Below, one piece after another: positions 1 through 9,786 of a stretch of 64,000 nt of DNA. Position 1 is the first letter of the stretch, and every line of letters begins with the position of its first letter. This stretch comes from Caulobacter sp. CCUG 60055 (lineage in GTDB: Bacteria; Pseudomonadota; Alphaproteobacteria; Caulobacterales; Caulobacteraceae): positions 124,001 to 188,000 of the forward strand of contig NZ_PUIC01000005.1 in NCBI RefSeq assembly GCF_022750545.1. Reading direction: 5' to 3'. Both the position numbers and the translations under genes were made by a program. The notes beneath the pieces are model-generated. The model was not told the origin of the DNA. It made no database searches and saw only the letters and a program-made list of their open reading frames with translations.

Positions 1-929
1 GTCGGCGAGAACATGGTCATCAGGTTCAGGCCGTCGACCACCTTGTCGGCCGGCAGGGCGCGCAGGGCCGCCAGGGCGGCGGCGTCCTCGCCGGCGATCC
101 CGACGCCCTTGGCGAAGGCCAGCCCGACGGTCTCGGCCGAGGGCGGGCCGCCCGGCGCCGAGCCCGACAGCCGCCGGTTCGGAGTGATGTTCTCGCGGCC
201 GCCGCCGGATTCGACCACCGCCTTCTTGAACAGCCCCTTGGCCTCCGGCGAGGTCATCAGGGTGTGGACGGAGAAGCCGCCGGCCGACTCGCCGAACACG
301 GTGACGTTGTCGGGATCGCCGCCGAAGGCCGCGATGTTGCGCCGGACCCATTTGAGGGCGGCGATCTGGTCCATGAAGCCATAGTTGCCGAGCTGGCCGC
401 CGGGGCTTTCGCGGGTCAGGGCCGGGTGGCCGAAGAACCCGAACCGGCCGAGGCGGTAGTTGAAGCTGACGAACACCACCCCGTTCCGGGCGAAGGCCGA
501 GCCGTCATAGACCGCCGGCGACGAGCCGCCGTTGACGAAGCCGCCGCCGTAGATCCACACCATCACCGGCCGCTTGGCCTTGGAGGCCGCCGCCGGCCGC
601 CAGACGTTCAGCACCAGGCAGTCCTCGCTCGGCTCGGTCCCCAGCGGCGCGGCGTCGCTGGGAAACGGCTTCTGCATGCAGTCGTGGCCGTACTGGGTCG
701 CCTGCAGCACGCCCGTCCACGGCTTGACCGGCCCTGGCGGGCGCCAGCGCAGATCCCCCGTCGGCGGCGCGGCGAAGGGTATGCCCTTGAAGGCCGCCAC
801 CCCGTCCTCGACCGCGCCGGCCACCCGGCCGCCGTCGATCCTCGCCTGGCCGGCGGCGGGCCCGGCGGCGTGCGCCGAACCGGCCGCCAGGGCCGCCAGC
901 GCGGCGAGCGCGCATATCCCAGTCCTCAT
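1..929 (-). CDS. Type B carboxylesterase (3' end beyond window)
   Basis: Secreted alpha/beta-hydrolase of the carboxylesterase/lipase type B family, expected to cleave carboxylic esters in the periplasm. Translation from 929 gives an Ala/Leu-rich signal peptide (about 21 residues), the YGGGF oxyanion-hole region near residue 128, and the nucleophile elbow GESAGG with Ser at about residue 215. The acid and His of the triad lie outside the window. It follows the GH3 glucosidase gene on the same strand with a 59-nt gap, so it is probably the second gene of that operon and may deacylate sugar esters. The family is clear; the substrate is inferred only from context. Confidence 0.9.
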   Translation of the reverse strand, partial: MRTGICALAALAALAAGSAHAAGPAAGQARIDGGRVAGAVEDGVAAFKGIPFAAPPTGDLRWRPPGPVKPWTGVLQATQYGHDCMQKPFPSDAAPLGTEPSEDCLVLNVWRPAAASKAKRPVMVWIYGGGFVNGGSSPAVYDGSAFARNGVVFVSFNYRLGRFGFFGHPALTRESPGGQLGNYGFMDQIAALKWVRRNIAAFGGDPDNVTVFGESAGGFSVHTLMTSPEAKGLFKKAVVESGGGRENITPNRRLSGSAPGGPPSAETVGLAFAKGVGIAGEDAAALAALRALPADKVVDGLNLMTMFSP

Positions 930-988
930 CTCGGTCGCTCTCCCCAGCGGCCGGCTGTCCCGGCCTGTCGTCGTCGTTGTTGCGCCGC

Positions 989-3289
989 CTAAGGCTTCAG
1001 CTTGGCCGCCTTGACCACCGCCTCGCCCTTGAGAGCGACGCTGGCCGAGTCGCCGCCGACCGCGACCGCATAGCCGCCGCCCTCGATCCGCCAGCCGCCC
1101 GCCGCCGGATCGAATTCGGCCAGCAGGCGCGGATCGGCCTTGACCACGACGCGGCGGGTCTCGCCCGGCTTGAGGTCGACCTTGCCCCAGCCGATCAGCC
1201 GGCGAAGGCCCCCGGTTCCCGGCGGCGTCGCGTAGACCTGGGCGATCTCCTTGCCCTGGCGGCTTCCGGCGTTGGTCACGTCGAAGCTGACCGTCAGCGA
1301 CGGACCGCCCTCGACCTTGAGCCCGCCATAGGAGAAGCGCGTGTAGGACAGGCCGTAGCCGAACGGGAACAGCGGGCTCTGGCCGCGGCTTTCGAACCAC
1401 TTGTAGCCGATCGCCGCGCCTTCCGGATATTCCACGTCGAACGGTTGTTCGACGCCCAGGAAGCCCATGGGCATGTCGAGGCCGGGCAGCTTGGGACGCG
1501 GAAGCTGGGCCTCGCTGCGCGGGAAGGTGATCGGCAGCTTGCCCGACGGATTGACCTCGCCGAACAGCACGTCGGCTATGGCCTCGCCGCCGCGCGCGCC
1601 GGGATACCACGCCTCCAGCACCGCCCCGACCTTGTCGAGCCAGGGCATCAGCACCGGGTTGCCGGTCTCCAGCACCACCACCGTGCGCGGATTGGCGGCG
1701 GCCACCGCCTCGATCAGCGCGTCCTGGCCGTTCGGCAGCGACAGGTTGGGAACGTCCTGGGCCTCGGTCTGCCACTGGGTGGCGAACACCACCACCACGT
1801 CGGAGGACCGCGCCAGGGCGGCGGCGGCCTGGGCGTCGGCGCCGTCGGCGAAACGCACCTGCGACCCCGGCGCGGCCGCCTTGATCGCCTTCAGCGGCGA
1901 GGACGGATGGAACACCATCTGAGCGAAGATCGCCCCCGGCCCGGGCGTCGGCGGCAGGGTCAGGGCCGCGCCGCCGACCGGCGCGACCTGGGACGAGCCG
2001 CCGCCCGACAGCACGCCGACGTCGGCGTGACCGCCGATCACCGCGATGGTCGGCGCGCTCTTGGCCAGGGGCAGCAGGCCGGCCTGGTTCTTCAGCAGCA
2101 CCACGCCCTCCTGGGCCGCGCGGCGGGCCACGGCGGCGTTGGCTTCGTAGTCGATCGACGCCTTGGCGGCCGGGTGATCGATCACGCCCTTGTCGAACAT
2201 GGTCCGCAGCACGCGCTTGGCCATGTCGCGGACCCGCGAGGCCGGCACCTCGCCCTTCTCGACGGCGGCCTTCAGCGGCGCGCCGAAATAGTCGGCCGCC
2301 CCGGCCTGGAACGGATTGCCGTAGGGCGAGGCCCGGTCGAAGGTGTGGGCCGAATCCTGGTCGAGGCCGGCCAGGGCCGCCTTGACCGTGCTGTGGGCGC
2401 CGCCCCAGTCGGTCATCACCCAGCCGCGATAGCCCCAGTCGCGCTTCAGCGTCTTGTTCAGCAGGTAGTCGTTCTCGCAGGCGTAGTCGCCGTTGACGCG
2501 GTTGTAGCTGCACATGATCGAGCCGGGGTCGCCGCGCTCGATGGCCAGCTGGAAGGCCAGCAGATCGGTCTCGCGCATGACCTTTTCGGGGATCACCGCG
2601 TTGAGCACGCTGCGGCCGGTTTCCTGGTCGTTGACCGCGTAATGCTTGGCGGTCGAGATGACGTTGCGGCTCTGGACGCCGCGGATGGCCTCGCCGACCA
2701 TCACGCCGGCCAGCAGCGGGTCCTCGCCGGCGTATTCGAAGTTGCGGCCGTTGCGCGGATCGCGCGCCAGGTTGACGCCGCCGGCCAGGAGGACGTTGAA
2801 GCCCTTGGCGTGGGCCTCGCCGCCGATCATCGCGCCGCCCGCGTGGGCGATCTCCGGGTTCCAGCTCGAAGCCGTGGCCAGGCCCGACGGCAGCGGGGTG
2901 GCCACGTCGCCGGGCCGCATGGCCCCGCCGTTGGCGACCCCCAGCCCGGCGTCGGATTCCTGCAGGGCCGGAATGCCCAGGCGGGGAATGCCCGGTATAT
3001 AGCCGGCCGAGCCCAGGGCCTCCGGCGGCGGCGGGCTGTTGAGGGGCGGCGGCGCGCCCGGCAGGCTGGCGCCGAAGAAGCCGCGCACCAGCAACAGCTG
3101 TTCGTCCAGGCTCATCGCCTTGAGGGCTAGGTCGGCGCGCTCGTCCGCCGAAAGCTTCGGGTTGAGCCACGGACGGGCCTCGGCCGCCTTCGCGGGCGCA
3201 GCCGGCGCCGGCTGCGGCAGGACGGCCGCCGCCATGGCCAGCAGCGACAGACCCGACAGGGCGCGACGACGGATATTCTGCAACGACAC
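989..3289 (-). CDS. GH3 beta-glucosidase, three-domain type
   Basis: Secreted glycoside hydrolase family 3 enzyme of 766 residues, removing sugar residues from the non-reducing end of beta-linked oligosaccharides. The GTG at 3289 is chosen because AGGAG lies six bases upstream; an ATG at 3319 has no such site. A signal peptide is followed by the GH3 barrel with KHYAVND and the nucleophile motif VMTDWGG (Asp about 294). The alpha/beta sandwich domain and a C-terminal fibronectin-III-like domain ending near the stop complete it. It diverges from the TonB receptor at 3547, and two operator-like palindromes lie just upstream. Family assignment is firm; glucosidase versus xylosidase cannot be settled by eye. 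Confidence 0.93.
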   Translation of the reverse strand: MSLQNIRRRALSGLSLLAMAAAVLPQPAPAAPAKAAEARPWLNPKLSADERADLALKAMSLDEQLLLVRGFFGASLPGAPPPLNSPPPPEALGSAGYIPGIPRLGIPALQESDAGLGVANGGAMRPGDVATPLPSGLATASSWNPEIAHAGGAMIGGEAHAKGFNVLLAGGVNLARDPRNGRNFEYAGEDPLLAGVMVGEAIRGVQSRNVISTAKHYAVNDQETGRSVLNAVIPEKVMRETDLLAFQLAIERGDPGSIMCSYNRVNGDYACENDYLLNKTLKRDWGYRGWVMTDWGGAHSTVKAALAGLDQDSAHTFDRASPYGNPFQAGAADYFGAPLKAAVEKGEVPASRVRDMAKRVLRTMFDKGVIDHPAAKASIDYEANAAVARRAAQEGVVLLKNQAGLLPLAKSAPTIAVIGGHADVGVLSGGGSSQVAPVGGAALTLPPTPGPGAIFAQMVFHPSSPLKAIKAAAPGSQVRFADGADAQAAAALARSSDVVVVFATQWQTEAQDVPNLSLPNGQDALIEAVAAANPRTVVVLETGNPVLMPWLDKVGAVLEAWYPGARGGEAIADVLFGEVNPSGKLPITFPRSEAQLPRPKLPGLDMPMGFLGVEQPFDVEYPEGAAIGYKWFESRGQSPLFPFGYGLSYTRFSYGGLKVEGGPSLTVSFDVTNAGSRQGKEIAQVYATPPGTGGLRRLIGWGKVDLKPGETRRVVVKADPRLLAEFDPAAGGWRIEGGGYAVAVGGDSASVALKGEAVVKAAKLKP

Positions 3290-3348
3290 CTTAAACTCCT
3301 CCCGATGGCGATGGACCATTCGATCTCGCCTAACGCTAGAGACCGAAA

Positions 3349-3381
3349 GACAACGTTGTCAATCAATACGACAACGCTGTC
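3349..3381. promoter_or_regulatory. Operator pair on the GH3 side
   Basis: GACAACGTTGTC (3349-3360, perfect palindrome) and GACAACGCTGTC (3370-3381, one mismatch) have centres 21 bp apart, two helical turns. The CG-centred palindrome is the usual shape of LacI-family operators, and a LacI-type gene lies at 7917. They sit 60-92 bp upstream of the minus-strand GH3 start and presumably control that arm. Confidence 0.75.
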
Positions 3382-3449
3382 TCAAATCTTCTCCGCCGAT
3401 GGCTTCCCAAGCCGCGCGGGGAACGGCGGCGAGCGCGCGCAGCCAAAAA

Positions 3450-3483
3450 GACAACGCTGTCAAAATCGATTGACAACGTTGTC
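3450..3483. promoter_or_regulatory. Operator pair on the TonB-receptor side
   Basis: A second copy of the same arrangement: GACAACGCTGTC (3450-3461) and GACAACGTTGTC (3472-3483), centres 22 bp apart, 64-97 bp upstream of the receptor start at 3547. The order of perfect and imperfect copies mirrors the first pair. Together the four sites fit co-repression of both divergent arms by the nearby LacI-type regulator. Confidence 0.75.
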
Positions 3484-3546
3484 TTTTGCTTCCTAGCATC
3501 AGGATCAGAGGACCGCGGCGTAGACGGTCCCGCTGGGGAGACATCC

Positions 3547-5778
3547 ATGAAGAGCCATCAGGCCCTGCTTTCGTGCGGCGCCGCCGCATGCGTCCTTGCG
3601 TTCTCGGCCCAGGCCTCCGCCCAGGCGGCCGACGCGGCGCCCGCCGGCAAAGGGGTCGGCGTCCAACTGGAGGAAGTGGTCGTCACCGCCCAGCGGCGGG
3701 CCGAGACCTCGCAGCGCACCGCGCTGGCCATCACCGCCCTGTCGGCCAACCAGCTCCAGGAACAGGGCGTGCGCACCGTCACCGACCTGACCACCGTGGT
3801 GCCCGGCATCCAGGTCGGCTCGACCGGCGGCTCGGTCGAGATCAGCGTGCGCGGCATCGGCAGCACCAACAACACCGAGGTCGGCGACCCCGCCGTGGCC
3901 TTCAACGTCGACGGCGTCTACATGGCCCGTCCCCGCTCGGCGGCCGGCCTGTTCTTCGACCTCGACCGCACCGAGATCCTGCGCGGTCCTCAGGGCACGC
4001 TGTACGGACGCAACGCCACCGCCGGCAGCTTCAACCTCATCACCAAGAAGCCGACCGACACGTTCGAGGCGTCGGGCCAGCTGGAGCTGGGCAATTTCTC
4101 GCTGGTGCGCGCGTCGGGCGTGCTCAACGCCCCCCTGTCGGACAAGGTGGCGATCCGGGGCGCCTTCCAGACCGAGAAGCGCGACGGCTACACCAGCGGC
4201 CTCAACAACAACTACAACGACGAGGACGCCGCCGCCGGACGGCTGCACGTGCTGATCAAGCCGACCGAGGACCTGTCGATCCTGCTCAGCGCCGACTACT
4301 TCCAGAACAAGGGGGCGGGACCGGCTTCCGCGCCGCTCGGCCAATACGCCCAGGGCGGCGATCCCTACACCTTCCCGATATCGAAGCGCGGCTCCAACGA
4401 CCAGAAGAACTACGGTTTCGCCGCCCAGGTCGACTGGCGTCTGCCCTTCGCCACGCTCACCTATCTGGGCGCGATCCGCGACGACGACGTCGACACCGTC
4501 GCCGGCCAGGGCCGGGGCTATCCGGTCGGCGCCGTCCAGCCCGCCGGCCGCTGCGAGCCGACCACCGCGGTCGGATGCCTGAACCTGATCTTCCGCTCGC
4601 GCGAGGAGCAGCAGTCGCACGAACTGCGCCTGGGCGACGACCGCGGCCGCCTGAAGTGGGTGGCCGGGCTCTACTACTTCAAGGAAGACAATGACGTCTT
4701 CTTCAACGCCTCGCCGGCGGTGGCCTTCATCCAGCCCAACACCTTCGCCGAATCCAAGGCGGCGTTCGCCCAGGGCACCTACAGCGTCACCGACCGCCTG
4801 CGCGTGACCGCCGGCCTGCGCTACACCCAGGACGAGAAGGGCCGCACCGGCGGCACCTATGTCAACCTGCCCTCGAACGGGGTCTGCCCCCTGCCCGGCG
4901 GCCTCAACGGCTCGCTGTTCGCGCCGATCCCGGGCTGCCTGCTCTACGCCAACGTCGCCGACTTCACCTGGAACGCGACCAACTACAAGCTGGGCGTCGA
5001 GTACGACCTGACGCCGACCTCGCTGTTCTACGCCGACACGGCCACGGGCTATAAGGCCGGCGGCTACGGCGACGGCCAGCCGCCCGCCAACAACAAGTAC
5101 GATCCCGAGCACCTGACCGCCTACGAGGCCGGGATCAAGAACCGCTTCTTCAACAACCGGGTGCAGGCCAACATCTCGGTCTTCTACTACGACTACAAGG
5201 ACTTCCAGGTCTCGGCCCTGGGCGTGGTCGCCGGCCAGCCGTCGAACGTGACGGTCAACGCCCCCAAGGCCACCCTGTACGGGGCCGAGTTCGAGGGATC
5301 GGCCGTGCTCACCGACGCCGACCGCATCGACGGGGCCTTCTCCTACCTGCACGCCCGCTACGACAACTTCGTGCTGCCGACCGGCGACGCCTTCAATCCC
5401 GGCCGCGCCGACTATTCGGGCCTGCCCCTGGCCAAGTCGCCGGAATGGACCTTCAGCCTCGGCTACCAGCACGCCTGGACCCTGCCGGGGGACGGCCGCC
5501 TGACCGGCCGCGTCCAGACCCACTACGAAAGCTCCAAGAACCTCGACTACCACAACTTCGGGGTCACGGCTCAGGGGGCCTACACCAAGACCGACATCAT
5601 GCTGACCTACGACTCGCCGTCGCGGCGCTGGAGCGTGATGGCCTACGGCCGCAACCTCGAGGACAAGGCCGTGCTGATCCAGGCCAGCCCCGACGCCCAG
5701 ACCGCCAACCGCTTCGGCGGCACCGGCAGCTACGCCCCGCCGCGCCTCTACGGCGTGCAGTTCTCGGCGCGCTTCTAG
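3547..5778 (+). CDS. TonB-dependent outer membrane receptor, sugar locus
   Basis: Outer-membrane 22-strand barrel receptor of 743 residues that probably imports an oligosaccharide or glycoside using TonB energy. A signal peptide ends near QASAQA. It is followed by a TonB box-like EEVVVTAQRR, the plug domain (about residues 55-165, with RGIGS and LRGPQGTLYGRNATAG), and a barrel ending in the typical terminal aromatic (FSARF). A GGGGAG ribosome-binding site precedes the ATG. It lies between the operator pairs and a GH3 gene, the usual layout of sugar-uptake loci in Caulobacterales. The substrate is inferred from its neighbours. Confidence 0.93.
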   Translation: MKSHQALLSCGAAACVLAFSAQASAQAADAAPAGKGVGVQLEEVVVTAQRRAETSQRTALAITALSANQLQEQGVRTVTDLTTVVPGIQVGSTGGSVEISVRGIGSTNNTEVGDPAVAFNVDGVYMARPRSAAGLFFDLDRTEILRGPQGTLYGRNATAGSFNLITKKPTDTFEASGQLELGNFSLVRASGVLNAPLSDKVAIRGAFQTEKRDGYTSGLNNNYNDEDAAAGRLHVLIKPTEDLSILLSADYFQNKGAGPASAPLGQYAQGGDPYTFPISKRGSNDQKNYGFAAQVDWRLPFATLTYLGAIRDDDVDTVAGQGRGYPVGAVQPAGRCEPTTAVGCLNLIFRSREEQQSHELRLGDDRGRLKWVAGLYYFKEDNDVFFNASPAVAFIQPNTFAESKAAFAQGTYSVTDRLRVTAGLRYTQDEKGRTGGTYVNLPSNGVCPLPGGLNGSLFAPIPGCLLYANVADFTWNATNYKLGVEYDLTPTSLFYADTATGYKAGGYGDGQPPANNKYDPEHLTAYEAGIKNRFFNNRVQANISVFYYDYKDFQVSALGVVAGQPSNVTVNAPKATLYGAEFEGSAVLTDADRIDGAFSYLHARYDNFVLPTGDAFNPGRADYSGLPLAKSPEWTFSLGYQHAWTLPGDGRLTGRVQTHYESSKNLDYHNFGVTAQGAYTKTDIMLTYDSPSRRWSVMAYGRNLEDKAVLIQASPDAQTANRFGGTGSYAPPRLYGVQFSARF

Positions 5779-5801
5779 GGCGCGCCTCCCGAACCCTCGA
5801 T

Positions 5802-5837
5802 TGTCCGGCGCGGCAGGTTCGCGCCGGACACCTTTTT
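5802..5837 (+). terminator. Rho-independent terminator after TonB receptor
   Basis: Perfect 11-bp stem TGTCCGGCGCG / CGCGCCGGACA with a 7-nt loop, followed by CCTTTTT. It lies between the receptor and the second GH3 gene, so it probably reduces read-through and gives the receptor a higher transcript level than the downstream enzyme. Confidence 0.85.
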
Positions 5838-5876
5838 GGGTTCGCCCACCTATCGTCCGCCCCGGAGTTCGAGAGC

Positions 5877-7844
5877 ATGCGCAAGACCGCCGCCAGCCTT
5901 CTGTCCGCCGCCCTGGCCGCGACCGCGACGGCCGCCTGCGCCCAATCCGCCGCCCAGCCCGAGCTGGGCGTCCGCAGCGCGCCGGTGATCGTCGTCGACG
6001 GACTGCGCTTCAAGGACCTCGACCGCAACGGCAAGCTCGACCCCTACGAGGACTGGCGGCTGACGCCCCAGGCCCGCGCCCGCGACCTGACCGCGCGCAT
6101 GACGCTGGAGGAGAAGGCCGGGGCGATGATGCACGGCACCGCGCCGGCCGTGGGCAACCCGTTGGGCATGGGCTCGGCGTATGACGCCGCCGCCGCGACC
6201 GCGGCGATCGGCGGCCGCGGCGTCAACAGCATGATCACCCGGCTGAGCGCGCCGCCGGCCCAGTTCGCCGAGCAGAACAACGCCCTGCAGGCCATAGCCG
6301 AGGCCACGCGCCTCGGCGTGCCGCTGACGCTGAGCACCGACCCGCGCAACCACATCCAGCACATGGTCGGCGTCGGCGTCGACGCCGCCGGCTTCTCGAT
6401 CTGGCCCGACCCCACCGGCCTGGCGGCGATCGGCGATCCGGCGCTGACCCGCCGCTTCGGCGACATCGCCCGCCGCGAATACCGCGCCGTCGGCATCCAC
6501 GAGGCGCTGTCGCCGCAGGCCGACCTCGCCACCGAGCCGCGCTGGCCCCGCGTCAGCGGCACCTTCGGCGAGGACGCCGACCTCGCCGGCAAGCTGGTCC
6601 AGGCCTATATCGAAGGCTTCCAGAACGGCGGCGGCGGGATCGGCAAGGACAGCGTGCTGACCGTGGTCAAGCACTGGGCCGGCTACGGCGCTTCGCGGGA
6701 CGGTTTCGACGGCCACACCTATTACGGCCGCTACGCCGCCTTTCCGGGCGGGGCCTTCGCCTATCACCTCAAGCCCTTCGAGGGCGCCTTCGCCGCCAAG
6801 GTCGCCGGCGTCATGCCGACCTACGACATCATCGAAGGCGTGAGCGTCGACGGGGCGCCGCTGGAACCCGTCGCCGCCGGCTTCAGCCGCCAGATGCTGA
6901 CCGGCCTGCTGCGCGGCCGCTACGGCTTCGAGGGCGTGATCCTGTCGGACTGGGCGATCACCAACGACTGCAACGAACGCTGCCGCACCGGCAAGCCGGA
7001 GCAGCGCCCCCAGGACATCGGCATGCCCTGGGGCGTCGAGGACGCCTCGGTCGTCGACCGCTTCGCCAAAGGCGTCGTCGCCGGGCTCGACCAGTTCGGC
7101 GGGGTCGACGATCCCGCCCCGCTGCTGGCGGCCGTGCGCGAGGGCAAGGTCCCCGCCGCCCGGCTCGACGACTCCGTCCGCCGGATCATGGAGCAGAAGT
7201 TCGCCCAGGGCCTGTTCGAGAATCCCTATGTCGATCCCGAGGCGGCCGCCCGCACGGTCGGCCGGGCGGACTTCAAGGCCGCCGGGCTGGAAGCCCAGAG
7301 CCGGGCGCTGACCGTGCTGGAGAACCGGCTGGGCCCGGCGCCGCTGGCCGGCAAGCGGGTCTATCTGCGCGGGGTCGACGCCCAGGTCGCCCGGGCGCGG
7401 GGCCTGACGGTGGTCGACGATCCGGCCAAGGCCGAGGTGGCGCTGGTTCGGCTCAGCGCGCCGCACCAGCTGCTGCACCCGGGGCACTTCTTCGGCCGCT
7501 GGCTGCACGAGGGCGACCTCGACTTCAAGGACGGCGACCCGGACTACGAAGCCTTCAAGGCCGTCGCCGCCAAGACCCCGACGGCGGCCGTGGTCTATCT
7601 CGACCGCCCGGCCATCCTGACCGGCCTGCGCGGCCGCGCGGCCATGCTGGTCGCCGACTTCGGGGCCAGCGACCAGGCCGTGCTCGACGCCCTGACCGGC
7701 AAGGCCAGGGCCGAGGGCCGCCTGCCCTTCGAGCTGCCGTCCTCGATGGAGGCGGTGGCCCGCCAGAAGGCCGACCTGCCACACGACAGCGCCGACCCGC
7801 TCTATCCGATCTTCTACCGGGCCGGGGACAAGGCGAGCCGCTAG
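5877..7844 (+). CDS. GH3 glycosidase with N-terminal EF-hand-like loop
   Basis: Secreted GH3 enzyme of 655 residues. The start at 5877 gives a clean signal peptide ending near ACAQS; in-frame starts further upstream would run through the terminator and the receptor gene. Residues 47-58 fit a calcium-binding EF-hand loop (DxDxNGxLDxxE). The GH3 barrel includes VVKHWAGYG and the nucleophile motif ILSDWAITND (Asp about 358). An alpha/beta sandwich domain follows, but no fibronectin-III domain is apparent, so it belongs to a different GH3 subfamily from the enzyme at 989-3289. It probably works with that enzyme on the glycoside captured by the receptor at 3547. Confidence 0.92.
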   Translation: MRKTAASLLSAALAATATAACAQSAAQPELGVRSAPVIVVDGLRFKDLDRNGKLDPYEDWRLTPQARARDLTARMTLEEKAGAMMHGTAPAVGNPLGMGSAYDAAAATAAIGGRGVNSMITRLSAPPAQFAEQNNALQAIAEATRLGVPLTLSTDPRNHIQHMVGVGVDAAGFSIWPDPTGLAAIGDPALTRRFGDIARREYRAVGIHEALSPQADLATEPRWPRVSGTFGEDADLAGKLVQAYIEGFQNGGGGIGKDSVLTVVKHWAGYGASRDGFDGHTYYGRYAAFPGGAFAYHLKPFEGAFAAKVAGVMPTYDIIEGVSVDGAPLEPVAAGFSRQMLTGLLRGRYGFEGVILSDWAITNDCNERCRTGKPEQRPQDIGMPWGVEDASVVDRFAKGVVAGLDQFGGVDDPAPLLAAVREGKVPAARLDDSVRRIMEQKFAQGLFENPYVDPEAAARTVGRADFKAAGLEAQSRALTVLENRLGPAPLAGKRVYLRGVDAQVARARGLTVVDDPAKAEVALVRLSAPHQLLHPGHFFGRWLHEGDLDFKDGDPDYEAFKAVAAKTPTAAVVYLDRPAILTGLRGRAAMLVADFGASDQAVLDALTGKARAEGRLPFELPSSMEAVARQKADLPHDSADPLYPIFYRAGDKASR

Positions 7845-7916
7845 CCGCGAAAGCCGGATGACGGGACGGCCGGGCCGGACTAGGTTGCCGCGGGGCTGGT
7901 TCGCCCGTGGAGTCCC

Positions 7917-8942
7917 GTGCCCGACGTCACCATCACCCACATCGCCCGCGCCGCCGGCGTCTCCATCAAGACGGTCTCGCGCGTGCTCAACCGCGAAACC
8001 GGCGTCGGCGCCGAGACCCGGGCCCGCGTCGAGGCGGTGATCGGCCAGCTCGGCTATCGGCCCAACGTCTCCGCGCGCTCGCTGGCGGGGGCGCGGTCGT
8101 ACCTGATCGGCCTCGCCTTCCAGAAGGTGGCGACCGCCTACGGCCTGGAGTTCCAGTTCGGGGCGATGGCCGCCTGCCGGCGGGCCGGCTACCACCTCGT
8201 GGTCGAGCAGGTCGGCGACGAGGACGACGGCGCGGCGGCGCCGTTGTCGCGCCTGTTCGCCGACATCCGCGTCGACGGCGTCATCCTGGCCCCGCCCGCC
8301 GCCGACGACCCGGCGGTGCTGGACGACCTGGAGGCCGCGGGCCTGCCCTACGCCCGCGTCGCCCCGGACGGCGCCTTCGGCCGCTCGCCCTACGCCGGAA
8401 TGGACGACCATCGCGCCGCCTTCGAGATGACGCGGCTGCTCTGGGGCCACGGGCACCGCCGCATCGCCTTCATCGGCGGGCCCGACATCCATTCCAGCGC
8501 CCGCCGGCGGCGCGAGGGCTGGGCGGCCGCGCTGGCCGCGCTGGGCGGCGAGGCCCGTCCCGAGTGGCTGGAGCGCGGGATGTTCCTGTCGCATTCGGGC
8601 TTCGAGGCGGCCGACCGGCTGCTCGACCTGGCCGAGCCGCCCACGGCGATCTTCGCCGCCAACGACGAGATGGCGTTCGGCGCCCTGGCCGCCGCCGCCA
8701 AGCGCGGCCTGTCGGTCCCGCGCGACCTTTCGGTGGCAGGCTTCGACGACACCTACGGCGCGCGGTCGTCCTGGCCGCCGCTGACCACCGTGCGCCAGCC
8801 GGTCCGCGAGATGGCCGAGGCGGCGGTCGATCTGCTGATCGCCGGCTTCGGCGCCGTCGCCTCGGAGGACGCGCCGCGCGCCAAGCTGCTGGAGTTCGCC
8901 CTGGTGGAGCGCGCCTCGGTCGGCCCGCCGCCGGCCCGCTGA
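7917..8942 (+). CDS. LacI-family transcriptional regulator
   Basis: A 341-residue repressor starting at GTG. Residues 1-55 form the LacI helix-turn-helix and hinge ([30 protein letters not shown]). The rest is a periplasmic-binding-protein-like sensor domain with the usual [12 protein letters not shown] and [11 protein letters not shown] segments. It lies 72 bp after the GH3 gene and is the obvious candidate to bind the four GACAACG(T/C)TGTC sites at 3349-3483, released by a sugar effector. No experimental link is visible in sequence. It ends 22 bp from the convergent rcnR-like gene. Confidence 0.93.
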   Translation: MPDVTITHIARAAGVSIKTVSRVLNRETGVGAETRARVEAVIGQLGYRPNVSARSLAGARSYLIGLAFQKVATAYGLEFQFGAMAACRRAGYHLVVEQVGDEDDGAAAPLSRLFADIRVDGVILAPPAADDPAVLDDLEAAGLPYARVAPDGAFGRSPYAGMDDHRAAFEMTRLLWGHGHRRIAFIGGPDIHSSARRRREGWAAALAALGGEARPEWLERGMFLSHSGFEAADRLLDLAEPPTAIFAANDEMAFGALAAAAKRGLSVPRDLSVAGFDDTYGARSSWPPLTTVRQPVREMAEAAVDLLIAGFGAVASEDAPRAKLLEFALVERASVGPPPAR

Positions 8943-8964
8943 CCGGCCGCCCTCGGGACGACGA

Positions 8965-9243
8965 TCAGGTCAGATAGGCGTGGACGATGTCGACCAGCTC
9001 CTCCGCCGCCTGGCGGCGGGGGTCTCCCTGGCCGGCGTTCGGATCGACCATGTGCTCGCGGATGTGATCCTCGATCACCTCGGCGATGAAGCCGTCCATG
9101 GCCCCCCGGCAGGACGTCGCCTGCTGCAGGACCCGCACGCACTCCTTGTCGCCTTCCACGGCCCGCTCGATCGCCTCGATCTGGCCGCGGATGCGCTTGA
9201 GCCGGTTCAGGAGCTTGGCCTTCTCCTTCGCGACGTGACTCAT
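8965..9243 (-). CDS. RcnR/CsoR-family metal-sensing repressor, RcnR ligand set
   Basis: A 92-residue all-helical DUF156 repressor. The metal-ligand fingerprint is His3, Cys35, His60 and His64, which matches E. coli RcnR (nickel/cobalt) rather than CsoR (Cys-His-Cys, copper) or FrmR (formaldehyde). A G/C-tract operator typical of the family lies 26-45 bp upstream and overlaps a likely -10 element (TATTAT on the minus strand), suggesting autorepression. It diverges from the cation-transport cluster beginning at 9872 and may control it. Family and ligand pattern are read directly; the sensed metal is inferred. Confidence 0.9.
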   Translation of the reverse strand: MSHVAKEKAKLLNRLKRIRGQIEAIERAVEGDKECVRVLQQATSCRGAMDGFIAEVIEDHIREHMVDPNAGQGDPRRQAAEELVDIVHAYLT

Positions 9244-9268
9244 TTTTTTCGACTGGCCCTCTTGATAA

Positions 9269-9288
9269 TATAACCCCCCTGGGTATAT
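9269..9288. promoter_or_regulatory. RcnR/CsoR-type operator (TATAACC...GGGTATAT)
   Basis: A G/C tract flanked by AT inverted repeats, the known form of RcnR/CsoR operators. It sits between the rcnR-like gene (minus) and the leader of the Nramp-related gene (plus), within an A/T-rich promoter-like stretch, so one site could serve both directions. Confidence 0.75.
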
Positions 9289-9582
9289 CGCACCTTATGC
9301 CGGATGCGAAGCCCAGTCGGGCCGAACATCCGCATGGCCGACGCCCCCAAGGACGCCGGTCTTCGTCCAACCAGACCAAGGGATCACATGAACCCGCGAT
9401 CTAGCACACCGACCGTCGAGGGAGACAGTAGGCGCTCGTCGTCATCTGTCGCCAACTCGTCCGGCCGGTTCGTCGCTCGGGATCGGTTCGTGATCGCCCG
9501 CGGAATGGCGCCTCGGCGCTGACCGCGCGCGGCCGGACCTCCCGGGCTTGAGCATAACCGCTGAAGCCAAGAGGAGGCTCCC
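9289..9582. other. Leader region upstream of the cation cluster
   Basis: About 290 bp without a convincing gene. A 72-codon open frame at 9304-9522 is Ser/Arg/Pro-rich and lacks a good ribosome-binding site, so I do not call it. The stretch may be a long 5' leader of the Nramp-related operon; I could not match it to the yybP-ykoY manganese or M-box magnesium riboswitch consensus. Confidence 0.4.
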
Positions 9583-9771
9583 ATGGCCGTCTTCTTCCCC
9601 ATGCACGCCGACGTCGGCGTCTTCTTCTCCGCGCCGCGCCGCGAGGTTCCCCTCGTCGCGGTCAAAGGCGGCCGCGCGCCCGAAGGCTCCCCCCGCCTGA
9701 TCGGCGGCTGGTCCCTCGGGGCCGACGGCCGGCCGCAGCAACGCTGGCGCAAACCGGCTCCGGCCCGCTGA
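9583..9771 (+). CDS. Possible small protein or leader ORF upstream of Nramp-related gene
   Basis: Open frame of 62 codons whose ATG is preceded by a perfect AGGAGG at good spacing. The translation begins MAVFFPMHADVGVFF and ends in a basic tail (PQQRWRKPAPAR); no known family is recognised. It sits between the RcnR-type operator and the transporter and is followed by a strong hairpin (9787-9823). It could be a real small protein or a regulatory leader peptide. Evidence is limited to the ribosome-binding site and position. Confidence 0.45.
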   Translation: MAVFFPMHADVGVFFSAPRREVPLVAVKGGRAPEGSPRLIGGWSLGADGRPQQRWRKPAPAR

Positions 9772-9786
9772 CGCCGCCGACATCGA

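Noticed and set aside
977-3130. Long plus-strand open frame (717 codons) opposite the first GH3 gene
   Set aside because: It is antisense to a clear GH3 enzyme, has the His/Arg/Gly-rich composition of GC-rich shadow frames and shows no domain.
3505-5553. Long minus-strand open frame (682 codons) opposite the TonB receptor
   Set aside because: Shadow of a receptor gene with signal peptide and plug motifs; no ribosome-binding site or recognisable fold.
5445-5876. N-terminal extension of the second GH3 gene
   Set aside because: It would overlap the TonB receptor and run through a strong terminator; the signal peptide starts at 5877.
8965-9243. CsoR copper sensor
   Set aside because: CsoR needs Cys-His-Cys ligands; this protein has His3, Cys35, His60, His64, the RcnR set.
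9304-9522. 72-codon open frame in the transporter leader
   Set aside because: No good ribosome-binding site, low-complexity Ser/Arg/Pro composition and no family.
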